From Actinomycetota bacterium (lineage in GTDB: Bacteria; Actinomycetota; AC-67), in NCBI GenBank assembly GCA_005883175.1, contig VAYV01000173.1, forward strand, positions 1 to 9,398: a stretch of DNA of 9,398 nt, read 5' to 3'. Numbering within the stretch: the stretch's first letter is position 1; the number at the start of each line of letters is the position of its first letter. The notes under the pieces are model-generated. The model was not told where the DNA came from, did no database searches, and saw nothing but the letters and a program-made list of their open reading frames with translations. Shown here in pieces: positions 1 through 6,449 of this stretch. The translations under genes and the position numbers were made by a program.

Positions 1-335
1 ATCCAGAACACAGTTCCAAGACCGAATAACGCGCTCAGCCACTGCGGGAACGGGATGAAATTCGTGAGGAAGAGCAGGAAACCGTAGATCGCAAGCAAGC
101 CGATAACGCTGGAGACGATGCCGAGCCCCCGCGGCGCGATCTGGCCTTTGGTCGAATCGTAGAGCGTCGTTGTTAACGCACCGATCAGCGAGGAGAGCCC
201 GAAAAGCACCGTCGCGAAGGCCAGCGTGGCCGACGCGCGGTCGTGCTGGCGAAGCCAAGAAAGGACGCATCGGACGCCGAGCAGCGTGAAGAGAGCGGCT
301 TCGATGTATCCGGTAACCAGTGCGGTCGTCCGCAT
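1..335 (-). CDS. Multi-pass membrane protein, N-terminal part (runs off window)
   Basis: Translating the minus strand from the ATG at 335 gives an open frame of 111 codons to the window edge with no stop, so the C-terminus is missing. The start is supported by a strong Shine-Dalgarno AGGAG (343-347) 7 nt upstream. The visible part begins MRTTALVTGYIEAALFTLLG and is very hydrophobic, with three clear membrane segments at about residues 5-24, 36-55 and 66-87, and a fourth starting near 95. It contains no signal-peptide cleavage pattern or catalytic motif. It lies downstream of the response regulator and KaiC-like genes on the same strand, so it may be the N-terminal membrane sensor part of a histidine kinase or cyclase. 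That is guesswork from context. The family is not recognised. Confidence 0.7.
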   Translation of the reverse strand, partial: MRTTALVTGYIEAALFTLLGVRCVLSWLRQHDRASATLAFATVLFGLSSLIGALTTTLYDSTKGQIAPRGLGIVSSVIGLLAIYGFLLFLTNFIPFPQWLSALFGLGTVFW

Positions 336-350
336 CAAAGATCTCCTGGA

Positions 351-458
351 TCACGTCTTTTCGAAGAACCGTTGGAACCGTGTGGACGTCTCTTCTTCCG
401 TCTGTTCCGCCGGCGCGCGGCCTTTCCCTGTGATCAGCGCGATGAGCCGTGCAAGCAA
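351..458 (-). CDS. Possible small protein (35 aa) resembling the KaiC C-terminal tail
   Basis: A 35-codon frame runs from a TTG at 458 to TGA at 351, filling the gap between the KaiC-like gene and the membrane-protein gene. It ends just ahead of the Shine-Dalgarno of the latter. The product has a hydrophobic start (LLARLIALITGKG) and a charged tail (TEEETSTRFQRFFEK). The tail looks like the last residues of the upstream KaiC-like protein (TEEKFREFFNR), and the preceding ITG matches its MTG. There is no ATG and no well-spaced ribosome binding site before the TTG. The frame is also open upstream into the end of the KaiC gene, so it could instead be a remnant of a longer or frameshifted tail. 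Function unknown. Confidence 0.33.
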   Translation of the reverse strand: MLARLIALITGKGRAPAEQTEEETSTRFQRFFEKT

Positions 459-486
459 CCCTGGGTGCTTCGGCGATGGCGGCGAG

Positions 487-1938
487 TTAGCGGTTGAAGA
501 ACTCACGGAATTTTTCCTCGGTTCGTACCGGCGTCCCGGTCATCACGCCGGCCATGCCCGTGAACTTGCCCTTGACGGAGGCGCCCTTCCCGCCTATCTC
601 GAACTCGACCAGGCTCTTCACATGGTCACTCTCACGCATCTTGACGACCGTCAGCGCGCGCCTTATCTCCGATTCCAGTTCGGTATAGCGGAGAAGGATG
701 ACGTTGTCGACAACGAAGGATAGGCCACGGGCCAGCTCGAACGCGGGGCCGAAGAACGCAGCGGTTTCGCTGGTCACGAGCACGGTCGCGCCACGGGTGC
801 GCAATCCGGACATCAGCGCCCAGAGGAAGTCGGGGAACCGGGCGGCACCGTGGGCGGCGTGCTCGAGCTCACCCATGCTGTCGATCACGACCCGGCGCGC
901 GCCCCCCTCCACGAGCTCGGTGATCTCGACCGCGACCTTGTCCAGCGAAAGCTCGACCGGCTCGAAGTGCCGCACAACGAGCGTGCCTTGCTCGATCGCA
1001 TCGCGGAAGTTCCAGCCGAACGCCTGAGCCTTCGCGACGAGCTGCGCCTCGGACTCCTGCAGCGATATATAGACGGAGCGGTCCCCGCGGCGGAGGCCTT
1101 CGGCGACGAAGTGCATCCCCACCACGGTCTTCCCGCCGCCGGATGGGCCGGCGACGAGGGTGACGCTCGTCTCGGGGATGCCCCCGCCGATCATCTCGTC
1201 CAGGCCGGGCACACCGGTCGCAATCCGCTTCTCCCCGGCCGGCGCCGAGCGCACGATGTTGGATTCTTGTCGCGGATAGACCGCGAGGCCCTTCGGCTCG
1301 ATCGTGAACGTATGCGTTCCGGACAAGTAGTCGGACCCGCGCAGCTTCAAGACGCGGAGCAGCCGCTGGTCGAGCACGCCCTCCGATTCGTTCGACATGT
1401 ACACGATGGAGTCCGCAACCGCGAATTCGGGTGCTGTCGCCACGTCGGCCAGCGAGTACTCCCCGACGAAGATCAAGACCGAGTTCGTGTGCGCGATCCT
1501 GCTCGCGAGGTCGTACACGATCGCGCGGAAGTGTTCGGCGTGCTCCATCGCTTCGTGCAAGGCCTTCGTGCTGTCGATGACGACGACAGACGGTGACACG
1601 TCGAAGCTATGCCGCACGACTTCGGAAACGGCCGTCGCAAGGTCGCCCTCCTGGGCCAGGGTCGACAAGTGGTTCAGCTCGACCGTTACTCCGAGCTTGC
1701 TCCGGTCGAAGAAGTCGAAGCCTTCTAGATGGCGGACCATCTTCGAGTGCGGTTCGGACAGCGTCGTGTAATAGATCGCACGGTTCTCGGGCGTTCCGTT
1801 CGAGAAACACACCTGCTGTGCGAGTATCGTCTTCCCCGTGCCGGGGGCGCCGGCAAGGACGACGAGCGAGCCCATCGGGATCCCACCGCCGAGGATCCGG
1901 TCGAGCTGCGTGTTGCCCGTTCGCAGGCGTTCCATCAT
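487..1938 (-). CDS. Tandem-domain KaiC-like (RecA/RadA superfamily) ATPase
   Basis: The 483-residue protein has two KaiC-type RecA-fold domains. Domain 1 has Walker A GAPGTGKT (30-37) and Walker B VVVID (118-122). Domain 2 has Walker A GPSGGGKT (264-271), Walker B RRVVID (348-353), and the KaiC-like stretch LLRYTELESEIRRALTVVKM (415-434). Both domains start with the family pattern LDxxLGGGIP/LDEMIGGGIP. The twin-domain layout and length fit circadian KaiC, but the protein is not a clock KaiC by residue. By my alignment from memory, the CII phosphosite pair Ser431-Thr432 becomes Ser407-Phe408. The first glutamate of the EE pair after Walker A is Ser61 in domain 1 and Gln294 in domain 2; the second is kept (Glu62, Glu295). 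Translation is coupled to the response regulator by an ATGA overlap. A second in-frame ATG follows directly and sits better (5 nt) from the AGGA. Likely role: signalling ATPase acting with the receiver protein. Confidence 0.93.
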   Translation of the reverse strand: MMERLRTGNTQLDRILGGGIPMGSLVVLAGAPGTGKTILAQQVCFSNGTPENRAIYYTTLSEPHSKMVRHLEGFDFFDRSKLGVTVELNHLSTLAQEGDLATAVSEVVRHSFDVSPSVVVIDSTKALHEAMEHAEHFRAIVYDLASRIAHTNSVLIFVGEYSLADVATAPEFAVADSIVYMSNESEGVLDQRLLRVLKLRGSDYLSGTHTFTIEPKGLAVYPRQESNIVRSAPAGEKRIATGVPGLDEMIGGGIPETSVTLVAGPSGGGKTVVGMHFVAEGLRRGDRSVYISLQESEAQLVAKAQAFGWNFRDAIEQGTLVVRHFEPVELSLDKVAVEITELVEGGARRVVIDSMGELEHAAHGAARFPDFLWALMSGLRTRGATVLVTSETAAFFGPAFELARGLSFVVDNVILLRYTELESEIRRALTVVKMRESDHVKSLVEFEIGGKGASVKGKFTGMAGVMTGTPVRTEEKFREFFNR

Positions 1939-2282
1939 GATCCTGACGCGAGCGCCTCGACGCTCTCGACGATCTCGGTGTTCGAGAATGGCTTGCGCAT
2001 GACGACGTCGGCTCCAAGCGCTCCGTTCGGGTTGGCCGTGAGCATGAGGACCGGGATGGAAGCCGTCTTCGGATCCGCCTTCAGGGTTTCCAAGAGCTCT
2101 CGCCCGTCCATCACCGGCATCATCAGATCGGTCACGATGACGTCCGGCCTCTGTTCTTGGATCGCCTCCAGTGCCGCCTGCCCATGAGGAGCCTCCATGA
2201 CCCGATGACCGGCTCGCTCGAAGATAACGCGAAGCAAGAATAGGACATCGGGCTCATCGTCGACCGTCAGGATAAGCGCCAT
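1935..2282 (-). CDS. Single-domain response regulator (CheY-like receiver)
   Basis: The 115-residue protein is a complete receiver domain with no output domain. It has the acidic pair Asp8-Asp9, the phospho-acceptor Asp52 in VIVTDLMMP, Thr82 in LMLTA, and Lys97 in the RKPFS motif, so all residues needed for phosphorylation and the conformational switch are present. It would take phosphate from a histidine kinase not visible in this window. Its stop overlaps the KaiC-like start by 4 bp (ATGA), so the two proteins are probably made together and may interact. The 5' side is weak in Shine-Dalgarno sequence. The start overlaps by TGATG with a possible 27-codon ORF, which could supply ribosomes by coupling. 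The 271 bp between this gene and the carboxylase epsilon gene hold that small ORF and otherwise no gene I can support. Confidence 0.95.
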   Translation of the reverse strand: MALILTVDDEPDVLFLLRVIFERAGHRVMEAPHGQAALEAIQEQRPDVIVTDLMMPVMDGRELLETLKADPKTASIPVLMLTANPNGALGADVVMRKPFSNTEIVESVEALASGS

Positions 2283-2365
2283 CAGGCCGCCAACCTATGG
2301 CCCCAAGTGGGGAACGCGGTGGTGCGCCGATATTTCGGGCCGAGACCCGGGATCTTGCCGCTCAT
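2282..2365 (-). CDS. Possible 27-aa leader ORF coupled to the response regulator
   Basis: An ATG at 2365 opens a 27-codon frame, MSGKIPGLGPKYRRTTAFPT followed by WGHRLAA, that ends in a TGA whose final A is the first base of the response-regulator ATG (TGATG). The peptide is basic, not hydrophobic, and matches no family I know. The stop-start arrangement is the same economy seen at the ATGA/GTGA junctions elsewhere in this window, which is the main reason to list it. Only weak purine-rich sequence (GGTGAAG) precedes the ATG. It may be a coupled leader peptide, a small protein, or chance. Confidence 0.25.
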   Translation of the reverse strand: MSGKIPGLGPKYRRTTAFPTWGHRLAA

Positions 2366-2553
2366 CTTCACCGAACACTCTCCGGCCGCACGCCGAAGAC
2401 CCGGAGTTCTCGGGCGCGTTGTCAGTTCGCTGTCGAACGCTTATGAGACCGCCCCCCGGAACGGAAGAAAACGGGCCAACTGAACCAGGTCCGGTGGTGC
2501 TGGGGTCCCAGTCCGGCATACCTCTGCGCGATACGACGCTCCGACGAACGTGG

Positions 2554-2826
2554 TCACTTGGCATCCCCGCGTCCCGTTTGGGTCGGCGTCGCCGGCTCTC
2601 CCCCTACCAACCCGCTGAGCCGCCACGCCCGCGGACCACGGAGCGCGTTCGCGCGGAGGCGGGCCGCTTGAACGCGCGCAGCGATCACCCACGGCGACGG
2701 GCGGGAGGCGGCTGTTGCCTTCGCGCGATCGTCGCGCCAGATGCGATCGATCGCAGCGAACACGGCACTCTCTTCTTCCTGCGTCGGCGAGCCCGCGCGG
2801 ATGCGCGCCTCCGGACCCTCGGTCAC
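2554..2826 (-). CDS. Acyl-CoA carboxylase epsilon-like small subunit
   Basis: Starting at the GTG at 2826 gives a 90-residue protein. The GTG overlaps the stop of the carboxyltransferase gene by 4 bp (GTGA), so the two are translationally coupled; any frame extending further upstream merely reads through the carboxyltransferase gene out of frame. The N-terminal part contains IRAGSPTQEEESAVFAAI (9-26), the typical epsilon pattern of a short beta strand followed by P-T-x-E-E and a helix. A variable Ala/Arg-rich linker follows, then a W...R..R.R......AWRLSGL ending (46-73) typical of actinobacterial AccE/PccE proteins. The last 17 residues are polar and probably disordered. In actinobacteria such subunits are not catalytic; they bind the beta subunit and help it assemble with the biotinylated alpha subunit. 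No biotin carboxylase/alpha subunit gene is visible here, so it must lie elsewhere. Confidence 0.8.
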   Translation of the reverse strand: MTEGPEARIRAGSPTQEEESAVFAAIDRIWRDDRAKATAASRPSPWVIAARVQAARLRANALRGPRAWRLSGLVGGEPATPTQTGRGDAK

Positions 2827-4448
2827 AACGGGATGTTCCCGTGCTTGCGCGGCGCCAGCGTCTCGCGCTTCGTCAGCAGCATCTCGAGCGCGTTGATGAG
2901 CCGCGGGCGCGTCTCGCGGGGGTCGATCACATCGTCGACGTACCCGCGCTCGGCGGCCACGTAGGGATTCGCAAACTTCTCGGTGTAGTCGGCGATCAGC
3001 TCCGCGCGCTTGCCCTTCTTGTCCTCGGCCTTGTCGAGCTCTTTGCGGAACACGATGTTGACTGCGCCCTCGGCGCCCATCACGGCGACTTCCGCGGTCG
3101 GCCACGCGAACGCGACGTCGGCACGGATCGACTTCGAGTTCATGACGACGTACGCGCCGCCGTACGCCTTGCGCGTGATCACTTGCATGCGAGGAACGGT
3201 CGCTTCGCTGAAGGCGAACAGGAGCTTCGCACCGCGCCGGATGATGCCGCCCCACTCCTGGTTCGTCCCCGGCAAGAACCCCGGCACGTCCACGAACACA
3301 ACCAGCGGGATGTTGAACGCGTCGCAGAAGCGAACGAAGCGCGCCGCCTTCTCGGACGAATGGATATCGAGCACGCCGGCCAGATGCATCGGCTGGTTGG
3401 CCACTATCCCGACCGCGTGACCGTTCAGTCGCGCGAACCCGGTCAGGATGTTCTGTGCGTAGTGTGGGAAGACCTCGAAGAAGTCGCCGTCGTCGAACAC
3501 GTGCTTGATGACGTCGTGCATGTCGTAGGCCTTGTTCGGCTCGTCCGGCATCAGGTCGACGAGCTCTTGCGCTTGACGGTCGGGCGGGTCCGACGTCGCG
3601 AACGTCGGCGGATCCTCCATGTTGTTCTGCGGGAGGAACGACATCAGGTACCGCACCATCTGCAAGCAATGCTGCTCGTCCTCAGCGACGAAGTGTGCGA
3701 TTCCGGACTTCGACGCGTGCGCCATCGCACCGCCGAGGTCTTCGAAGGTCACCTCTTCGCCGGTCACGGTCTTGATCACGTCTGGGCCCGTGATGAACAT
3801 GTGCGACGTGTCCTTCACCATGAAGATGAAGTCCGTCATCGCCGGCGAGTAGACGGCGCCGCCGGCGCACGGGCCCATGATCACGCTGATCTGCGGGATC
3901 ACACCGGACGCGCGCACGTTGCGATCGAAGATGTATCCGTAGCTCGCCAGCGAGACGACGCCTTCCTGGATGCGCGCGCCGCCGGAGTCGTTGAGCCCGA
4001 TCACCGGCGCGCCGGTCGACGCCGCGAGGTCCATGATCTTGCATACCTTTTCGCTCATCACTTCCCCGAGCGATCCCCCGAACACCATGAAGTCCTGGCT
4101 GAAAACGAAGACCTTGCGTCCGTCGATCGTCCCCCAGCCGGTGACGACCGCGTCGGAGAGGGGCCGGTTGCGATCGATACCGAATCCGTGCGTGCGGTGC
4201 CGCGCCATCCGGTCGGTTTCGACGAACGAGCCGGGGTCCAGCAGCAGATCGATGCGCTCACGCGCCGTGAGCTTCCCACGGTCGTGCTGCTTCTTGACCG
4301 CCTCGGCCGACGCCGCGTGCAGCGCGTGATCCTTGCGCTTGATGAGCTCGCCGATCTTGTCTTCGACCGTGGCTCCTTGCGCGCGCGCCGCCTCGACGGC
4401 GGGCGCCTCCTGGACGACCTCCTCGGCCGGTTTCTTCTTCGTCGCCAA
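2823..4448 (-). CDS. Acyl-CoA carboxylase beta subunit (carboxyltransferase)
   Basis: The 541-residue protein is a full-length PccB/AccD-type carboxyltransferase, which moves the carboxyl group from carboxybiotin to an acyl-CoA such as propionyl- or acetyl-CoA. Landmarks are HDRGKLTARERIDLLLD (55-71), FGGSLGE (123-129), the N-domain oxyanion-hole region SGGARIQEG (155-163), GPCAGGAVYSPA (192-203), and the C-domain AYGGAYVVMNSK (428-439) followed by AFAWPTAEVAVMGAEGAVNI (446-465). In the PccB family an Asp after AYGGAY favours propionyl-CoA; here it is Val434, closer to the hydrophobic residue of acetyl-CoA-using enzymes. The start is TTG at 4448, with no ATG in the right frame. The first 26 residues (Lys/Glu/Ala-rich) are a weakly conserved extension, so the true start is uncertain. 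The epsilon-like gene follows on a GTGA overlap. Confidence 0.95.
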   Translation of the reverse strand: MATKKKPAEEVVQEAPAVEAARAQGATVEDKIGELIKRKDHALHAASAEAVKKQHDRGKLTARERIDLLLDPGSFVETDRMARHRTHGFGIDRNRPLSDAVVTGWGTIDGRKVFVFSQDFMVFGGSLGEVMSEKVCKIMDLAASTGAPVIGLNDSGGARIQEGVVSLASYGYIFDRNVRASGVIPQISVIMGPCAGGAVYSPAMTDFIFMVKDTSHMFITGPDVIKTVTGEEVTFEDLGGAMAHASKSGIAHFVAEDEQHCLQMVRYLMSFLPQNNMEDPPTFATSDPPDRQAQELVDLMPDEPNKAYDMHDVIKHVFDDGDFFEVFPHYAQNILTGFARLNGHAVGIVANQPMHLAGVLDIHSSEKAARFVRFCDAFNIPLVVFVDVPGFLPGTNQEWGGIIRRGAKLLFAFSEATVPRMQVITRKAYGGAYVVMNSKSIRADVAFAWPTAEVAVMGAEGAVNIVFRKELDKAEDKKGKRAELIADYTEKFANPYVAAERGYVDDVIDPRETRPRLINALEMLLTKRETLAPRKHGNIPL

Positions 4449-4457
4449 AGCGCGCGC

Positions 4458-4463
4458 ATCCTA
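4458..4463 (-). promoter_or_regulatory. Candidate -10 box TAGGAT for the carboxylase operon
   Basis: On the minus strand TAGGAT ends 9 nt before the TTG start of the carboxyltransferase gene. It fits the TANNNT pattern and would give a transcript with almost no 5' leader. No convincing -35 box is seen. The same bases could instead act as a weak AGGA ribosome site 10 nt from the TTG, so the reading is ambiguous. Confidence 0.25.
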
Positions 4464-4532
4464 ACAGCGGCAGGCGGGGCCGCCCTACTTCCCTTCTGAA
4501 AATGGGCCGTTCGAGCAGCCCTCGCGCGACGC

Positions 4533-4538
4533 TATGCT
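4533..4538 (+). promoter_or_regulatory. Candidate -10 box TATGCT for the ABC exporter operon
   Basis: TATGCT (TANNNT pattern) lies 9 nt before the ATG at 4548, mirroring the spacing of the divergent carboxylase -10 candidate. No Shine-Dalgarno precedes this ATG, which fits a leaderless or nearly leaderless transcript. No good -35 box is visible. Confidence 0.3.
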
Positions 4539-4547
4539 TTCGCCCCG

Positions 4548-5359
4548 ATGACCACGGCGATCCACGTCAAAGGGCTCCGCAAGTCCTAATCCTCGAAGGC
4601 TACCGGCGCCGCGACGCGGGCACGGTATCGGTGCTCGGCTTCGATCCCGCGCGCCGCGAGCGGGCACTGAAGCAACGCATCGGGATCGTCTTGCAGTCGA
4701 CCGGTGTCGAACAGTTCTTGACCGTGGCCGAAGTTATCGAGATGTACCGCGGGTACTATCCCTCGCCACGGCCGCTCGACGAGATCATCGACGTCGTCGG
4801 CTTGAACGAGAAGCGCGACGACCGCGTGAAGAGGCTCTCGGGCGGGCAACAACGGCGGCTCGATGTGGCGATCGGGCTTGCCGGCGACCCCGAGTTGCTG
4901 TTCCTCGACGAGCCGACGACGGGATTCGACCCCGGCGCGCGGCGGCGGATGTGGGATGCGGTGAAGAACCTCGTCTCGCTCGGGAAGACGATCTTCCTCA
5001 CGACGCACTACATGGACGAGGCGCAAGAGCTGGCGAACCGGGTCGCCGTCATCAGCGCCGGGCGCATCGTCGCCGAAGGCCCGCCACGCTCCATTGCCGG
5101 GCGCGAGATGTCGCACACGATCGTGCGGTTCCGGCTCCCCGAGCGCGCGCGCGCGTTGCCGCGCTCGTTGAAGAGCTCGGTCCCGGCCACCGATGGGCGC
5201 GTGCAGATCGAAGCGGCCGACCCGGTGAAGGTCTTGCACGAGCTGACGGGGTGGGCGCTCGAGAAAGGTGTGACGCTGGAGGAGCTCGAGGTGGCGCGCC
5301 CGACGCTGGAAGACGTCTACCTCAAGCTGACCGCGGGCGAGGCAGCGGCGGCGGAATGA
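4548..5359 (+). pseudogene. ABC exporter ATPase with Walker A deleted and frame shifted
   Basis: The natural start is ATG 4548, giving MTTAIHVKGLRKS, a normal opening for a DrrA/CcmA-type ABC ATPase, but the next codon is TAA (4587-4589). The rest of the protein continues in another frame from 4589 with ILEGYRRRDAGTVSVLGFDP, the text that normally follows the P-loop GPNGAGKTTT-x-E. About 35 codons, including the whole Walker A, are therefore missing, and the lost length is not a multiple of three. Downstream everything is intact: Q-loop VLQSTG, signature LSGGQQRR, Walker B LLFLDEP, D-loop, H-switch TTHYMDEA, and a C-terminal domain ending at 5359. An ATG at 4502 opens the downstream frame but would add 29 unrelated residues and still no P-loop. 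ATP binding should be lost. Its stop overlaps the permease start by ATGA. It is either a real deletion or an assembly error. Confidence 0.85.
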
Positions 5360-6135
5360 GTGACGTCGCGCTCGCGCTCCGCCAGGTGAAGTATGAGAAC
5401 CGCTCGTTCTGGCGGAACCCCGCGTCGGCGTTCTTCACGTTCGTGTTCCCGATCATGTTCATGATCATCTTCAACCTGATCTTCGGGAACTCGAAGTACT
5501 CGCCGTTCGGATCCAACGCCACCGTGTCACAGTTCTACACGCCGGCGCTGATGGCATTTTCGATCATCACGGCGTGCTACACGAACATCGCGATGGGCGT
5601 GGTGTTCGCGCGCGAGAACGGCATCCTCAAGCGCATGCGCGGTACACCGCTTCCACCGTGGGTCTACCTCGCGGCGCGCATCGCCGTGTCGGTGATGGTG
5701 ACGGTCCTGCTCGTCGTGATCATCGGAGTGTTCGGACGCGTCTTCTACCACGTGAAGCTGCCGGGAGTTCGCACCCTGCCCGCGCTGGTGGTTGCGTTGG
5801 TGGTCGGAGCGGCGACGTTCTGCGCGATCGGCTTGGCGATGACGAGCTTCGTGCCGAACGTCGATGCAGCGCCGGCCGTCGTGAACGCTACGATCTTCCC
5901 GCTGCTGTTCATCTCGGACGTCTTCATCCCGATCCAAGGGAACGGTGTTCTGACTCACATCGCGGCCATCTTCCCTGTGAAGCACCTGTCGAACGCGGTC
6001 ATCGCCGCCTACAATCCCCACACGGTCGGCACCGGGTTCAAAGGAAAGGATCTCGCGATCATGGGGGCGTGGGGTGCCGCTGCCTTGATCATGGCTCTCA
6101 GACGGTTCCGCTGGGAGCCGCGCGCGCAGAGCTAG
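5356..6135 (+). CDS. ABC-2 type exporter permease
   Basis: The 259-residue protein starts at ATG 5356, inside the ATGA overlap with the ATPase gene; the longer open frame upstream is only the ATPase gene read in a different frame. It has about six membrane segments in the ABC-2 (DrrB-like) pattern. A first helix follows FWRNPASAFFTFVFPIMFMI (18-37). A helix precedes the cytoplasmic stretch FARENGILKRMRGTPLPPWV (83-102), with its typical E-x-G-x-x-x-R. The four later helices include a hydrophobic LLFISDVFIPI segment near residue 184. Such permeases pair as dimers with a single ATPase to export drugs, lipids or polysaccharide. The reading frame is intact even though the partner ATPase is broken, so either the deletion is very recent, or not real, or another ATPase serves it. 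The gene ends in a CTAG shared with the convergent ArsR gene. Confidence 0.92.
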   Translation: MSDVALALRQVKYENRSFWRNPASAFFTFVFPIMFMIIFNLIFGNSKYSPFGSNATVSQFYTPALMAFSIITACYTNIAMGVVFARENGILKRMRGTPLPPWVYLAARIAVSVMVTVLLVVIIGVFGRVFYHVKLPGVRTLPALVVALVVGAATFCAIGLAMTSFVPNVDAAPAVVNATIFPLLFISDVFIPIQGNGVLTHIAAIFPVKHLSNAVIAAYNPHTVGTGFKGKDLAIMGAWGAAALIMALRRFRWEPRAQS

Positions 6136-6152
6136 CCAGGGAAGCGCGCGCG
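6119..6152. repeat. Inverted repeat around the permease/ArsR convergent stops
   Basis: CGCGCGCGC (6119-6127) and GCGCGCGCG (6144-6152) form a perfect 9-bp inverted repeat with a 16-nt loop that holds both overlapping stop codons (CTAG, 6132-6135). An alternative hairpin uses 6145-6151 and 6156-6162 as a 7-bp stem closing a GCAA (GNRA-type) tetraloop. Neither has a following U-tract, so an ordinary intrinsic terminator is not shown. The alternating GC sequence also encodes Arg/Ala residues and could arise by codon bias alone. Confidence 0.3.
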
Positions 6153-6449
6153 CAAGCGCGCGAGGCGCTCGTCCCACTCCGCGCCGGTTTCGGCCATCCA
6201 TGCAACCGCTTGGCGCATCGGCGCCGGGGTGAGGTGGTATCGGACCTCGCGGCCATGTGTCTCCGAGGCGACGAGACCTGCGTCGGACAGTGTCGAGAGA
6301 TGCTTCGCGATCGCCTGGCGCGTCACGGGGATCTGCGATGCGAGCTCGGTCGCCGTCATCTCACCTTCGCTCGCGAGCACCTCGACGACTTGCCGGCGCG
6401 TCGGGTCACCGAGCGCTGAGAACACCGCGCCGATCTTCTCGTCTCTCAT
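6132..6449 (-). CDS. ArsR-family transcriptional repressor
   Basis: The 105-residue protein is a winged helix-turn-helix regulator of the ArsR/SmtB superfamily, in the metal-independent group that accompanies SRPBCC/AHSA1 proteins. It opens with VFSALGDPTRRQVVEVLA (9-26). The recognition segment is MTATELASQIPVTRQAIAKH (31-50) followed by LSTLSDAGLVASETHGREVRYHL (51-73), the beta wing. No metal-binding CxC motif is present. It starts at ATG 6449, overlapping the SRPBCC stop by ATGA, with an AGGGG 7 nt upstream inside that gene. It is second in the operon, whereas in many such pairs the regulator comes first. It probably represses its own operon, and perhaps the divergent ClpP-like gene, through the GCAAC/GTTGC repeats at 6814-6865. 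Confidence 0.93.
   Translation of the reverse strand: MRDEKIGAVFSALGDPTRRQVVEVLASEGEMTATELASQIPVTRQAIAKHLSTLSDAGLVASETHGREVRYHLTPAPMRQAVAWMAETGAEWDERLARLRARFPG

Noticed and set aside
850..1596. 248-codon plus-strand open frame opposite the KaiC-like gene
   Set aside because: Composition is that of a reverse-strand shadow, and the minus strand has both Walker motifs and full KaiC-like text.
2500..2511. Small inverted repeat CTGGG-GT-CCCAG downstream of the epsilon gene as a terminator
   Set aside because: A 2-nt loop cannot fold as drawn, the stem would be only 3-4 bp, and no U-tract follows.
2295..2564. 89-codon minus-strand frame in the gap between the epsilon subunit and the response regulator
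   Set aside because: Product is Arg/Ser/Gly/Pro-rich without regular secondary structure, has no ribosome site, and conflicts with the coupled 27-codon frame.
2715..4499. Very long plus-strand open frame (594 codons) opposite the carboxyltransferase gene
   Set aside because: It is the antisense shadow of a clearly recognisable high-GC gene; its product is Arg/His/Asp-rich with no family features.
4502..4588. ATG at 4502 as the true start of the ABC ATPase
   Set aside because: Its first 29 codons are non-homologous and no Shine-Dalgarno precedes it; the real N-terminus is recognisable in another frame from ATG 4548.
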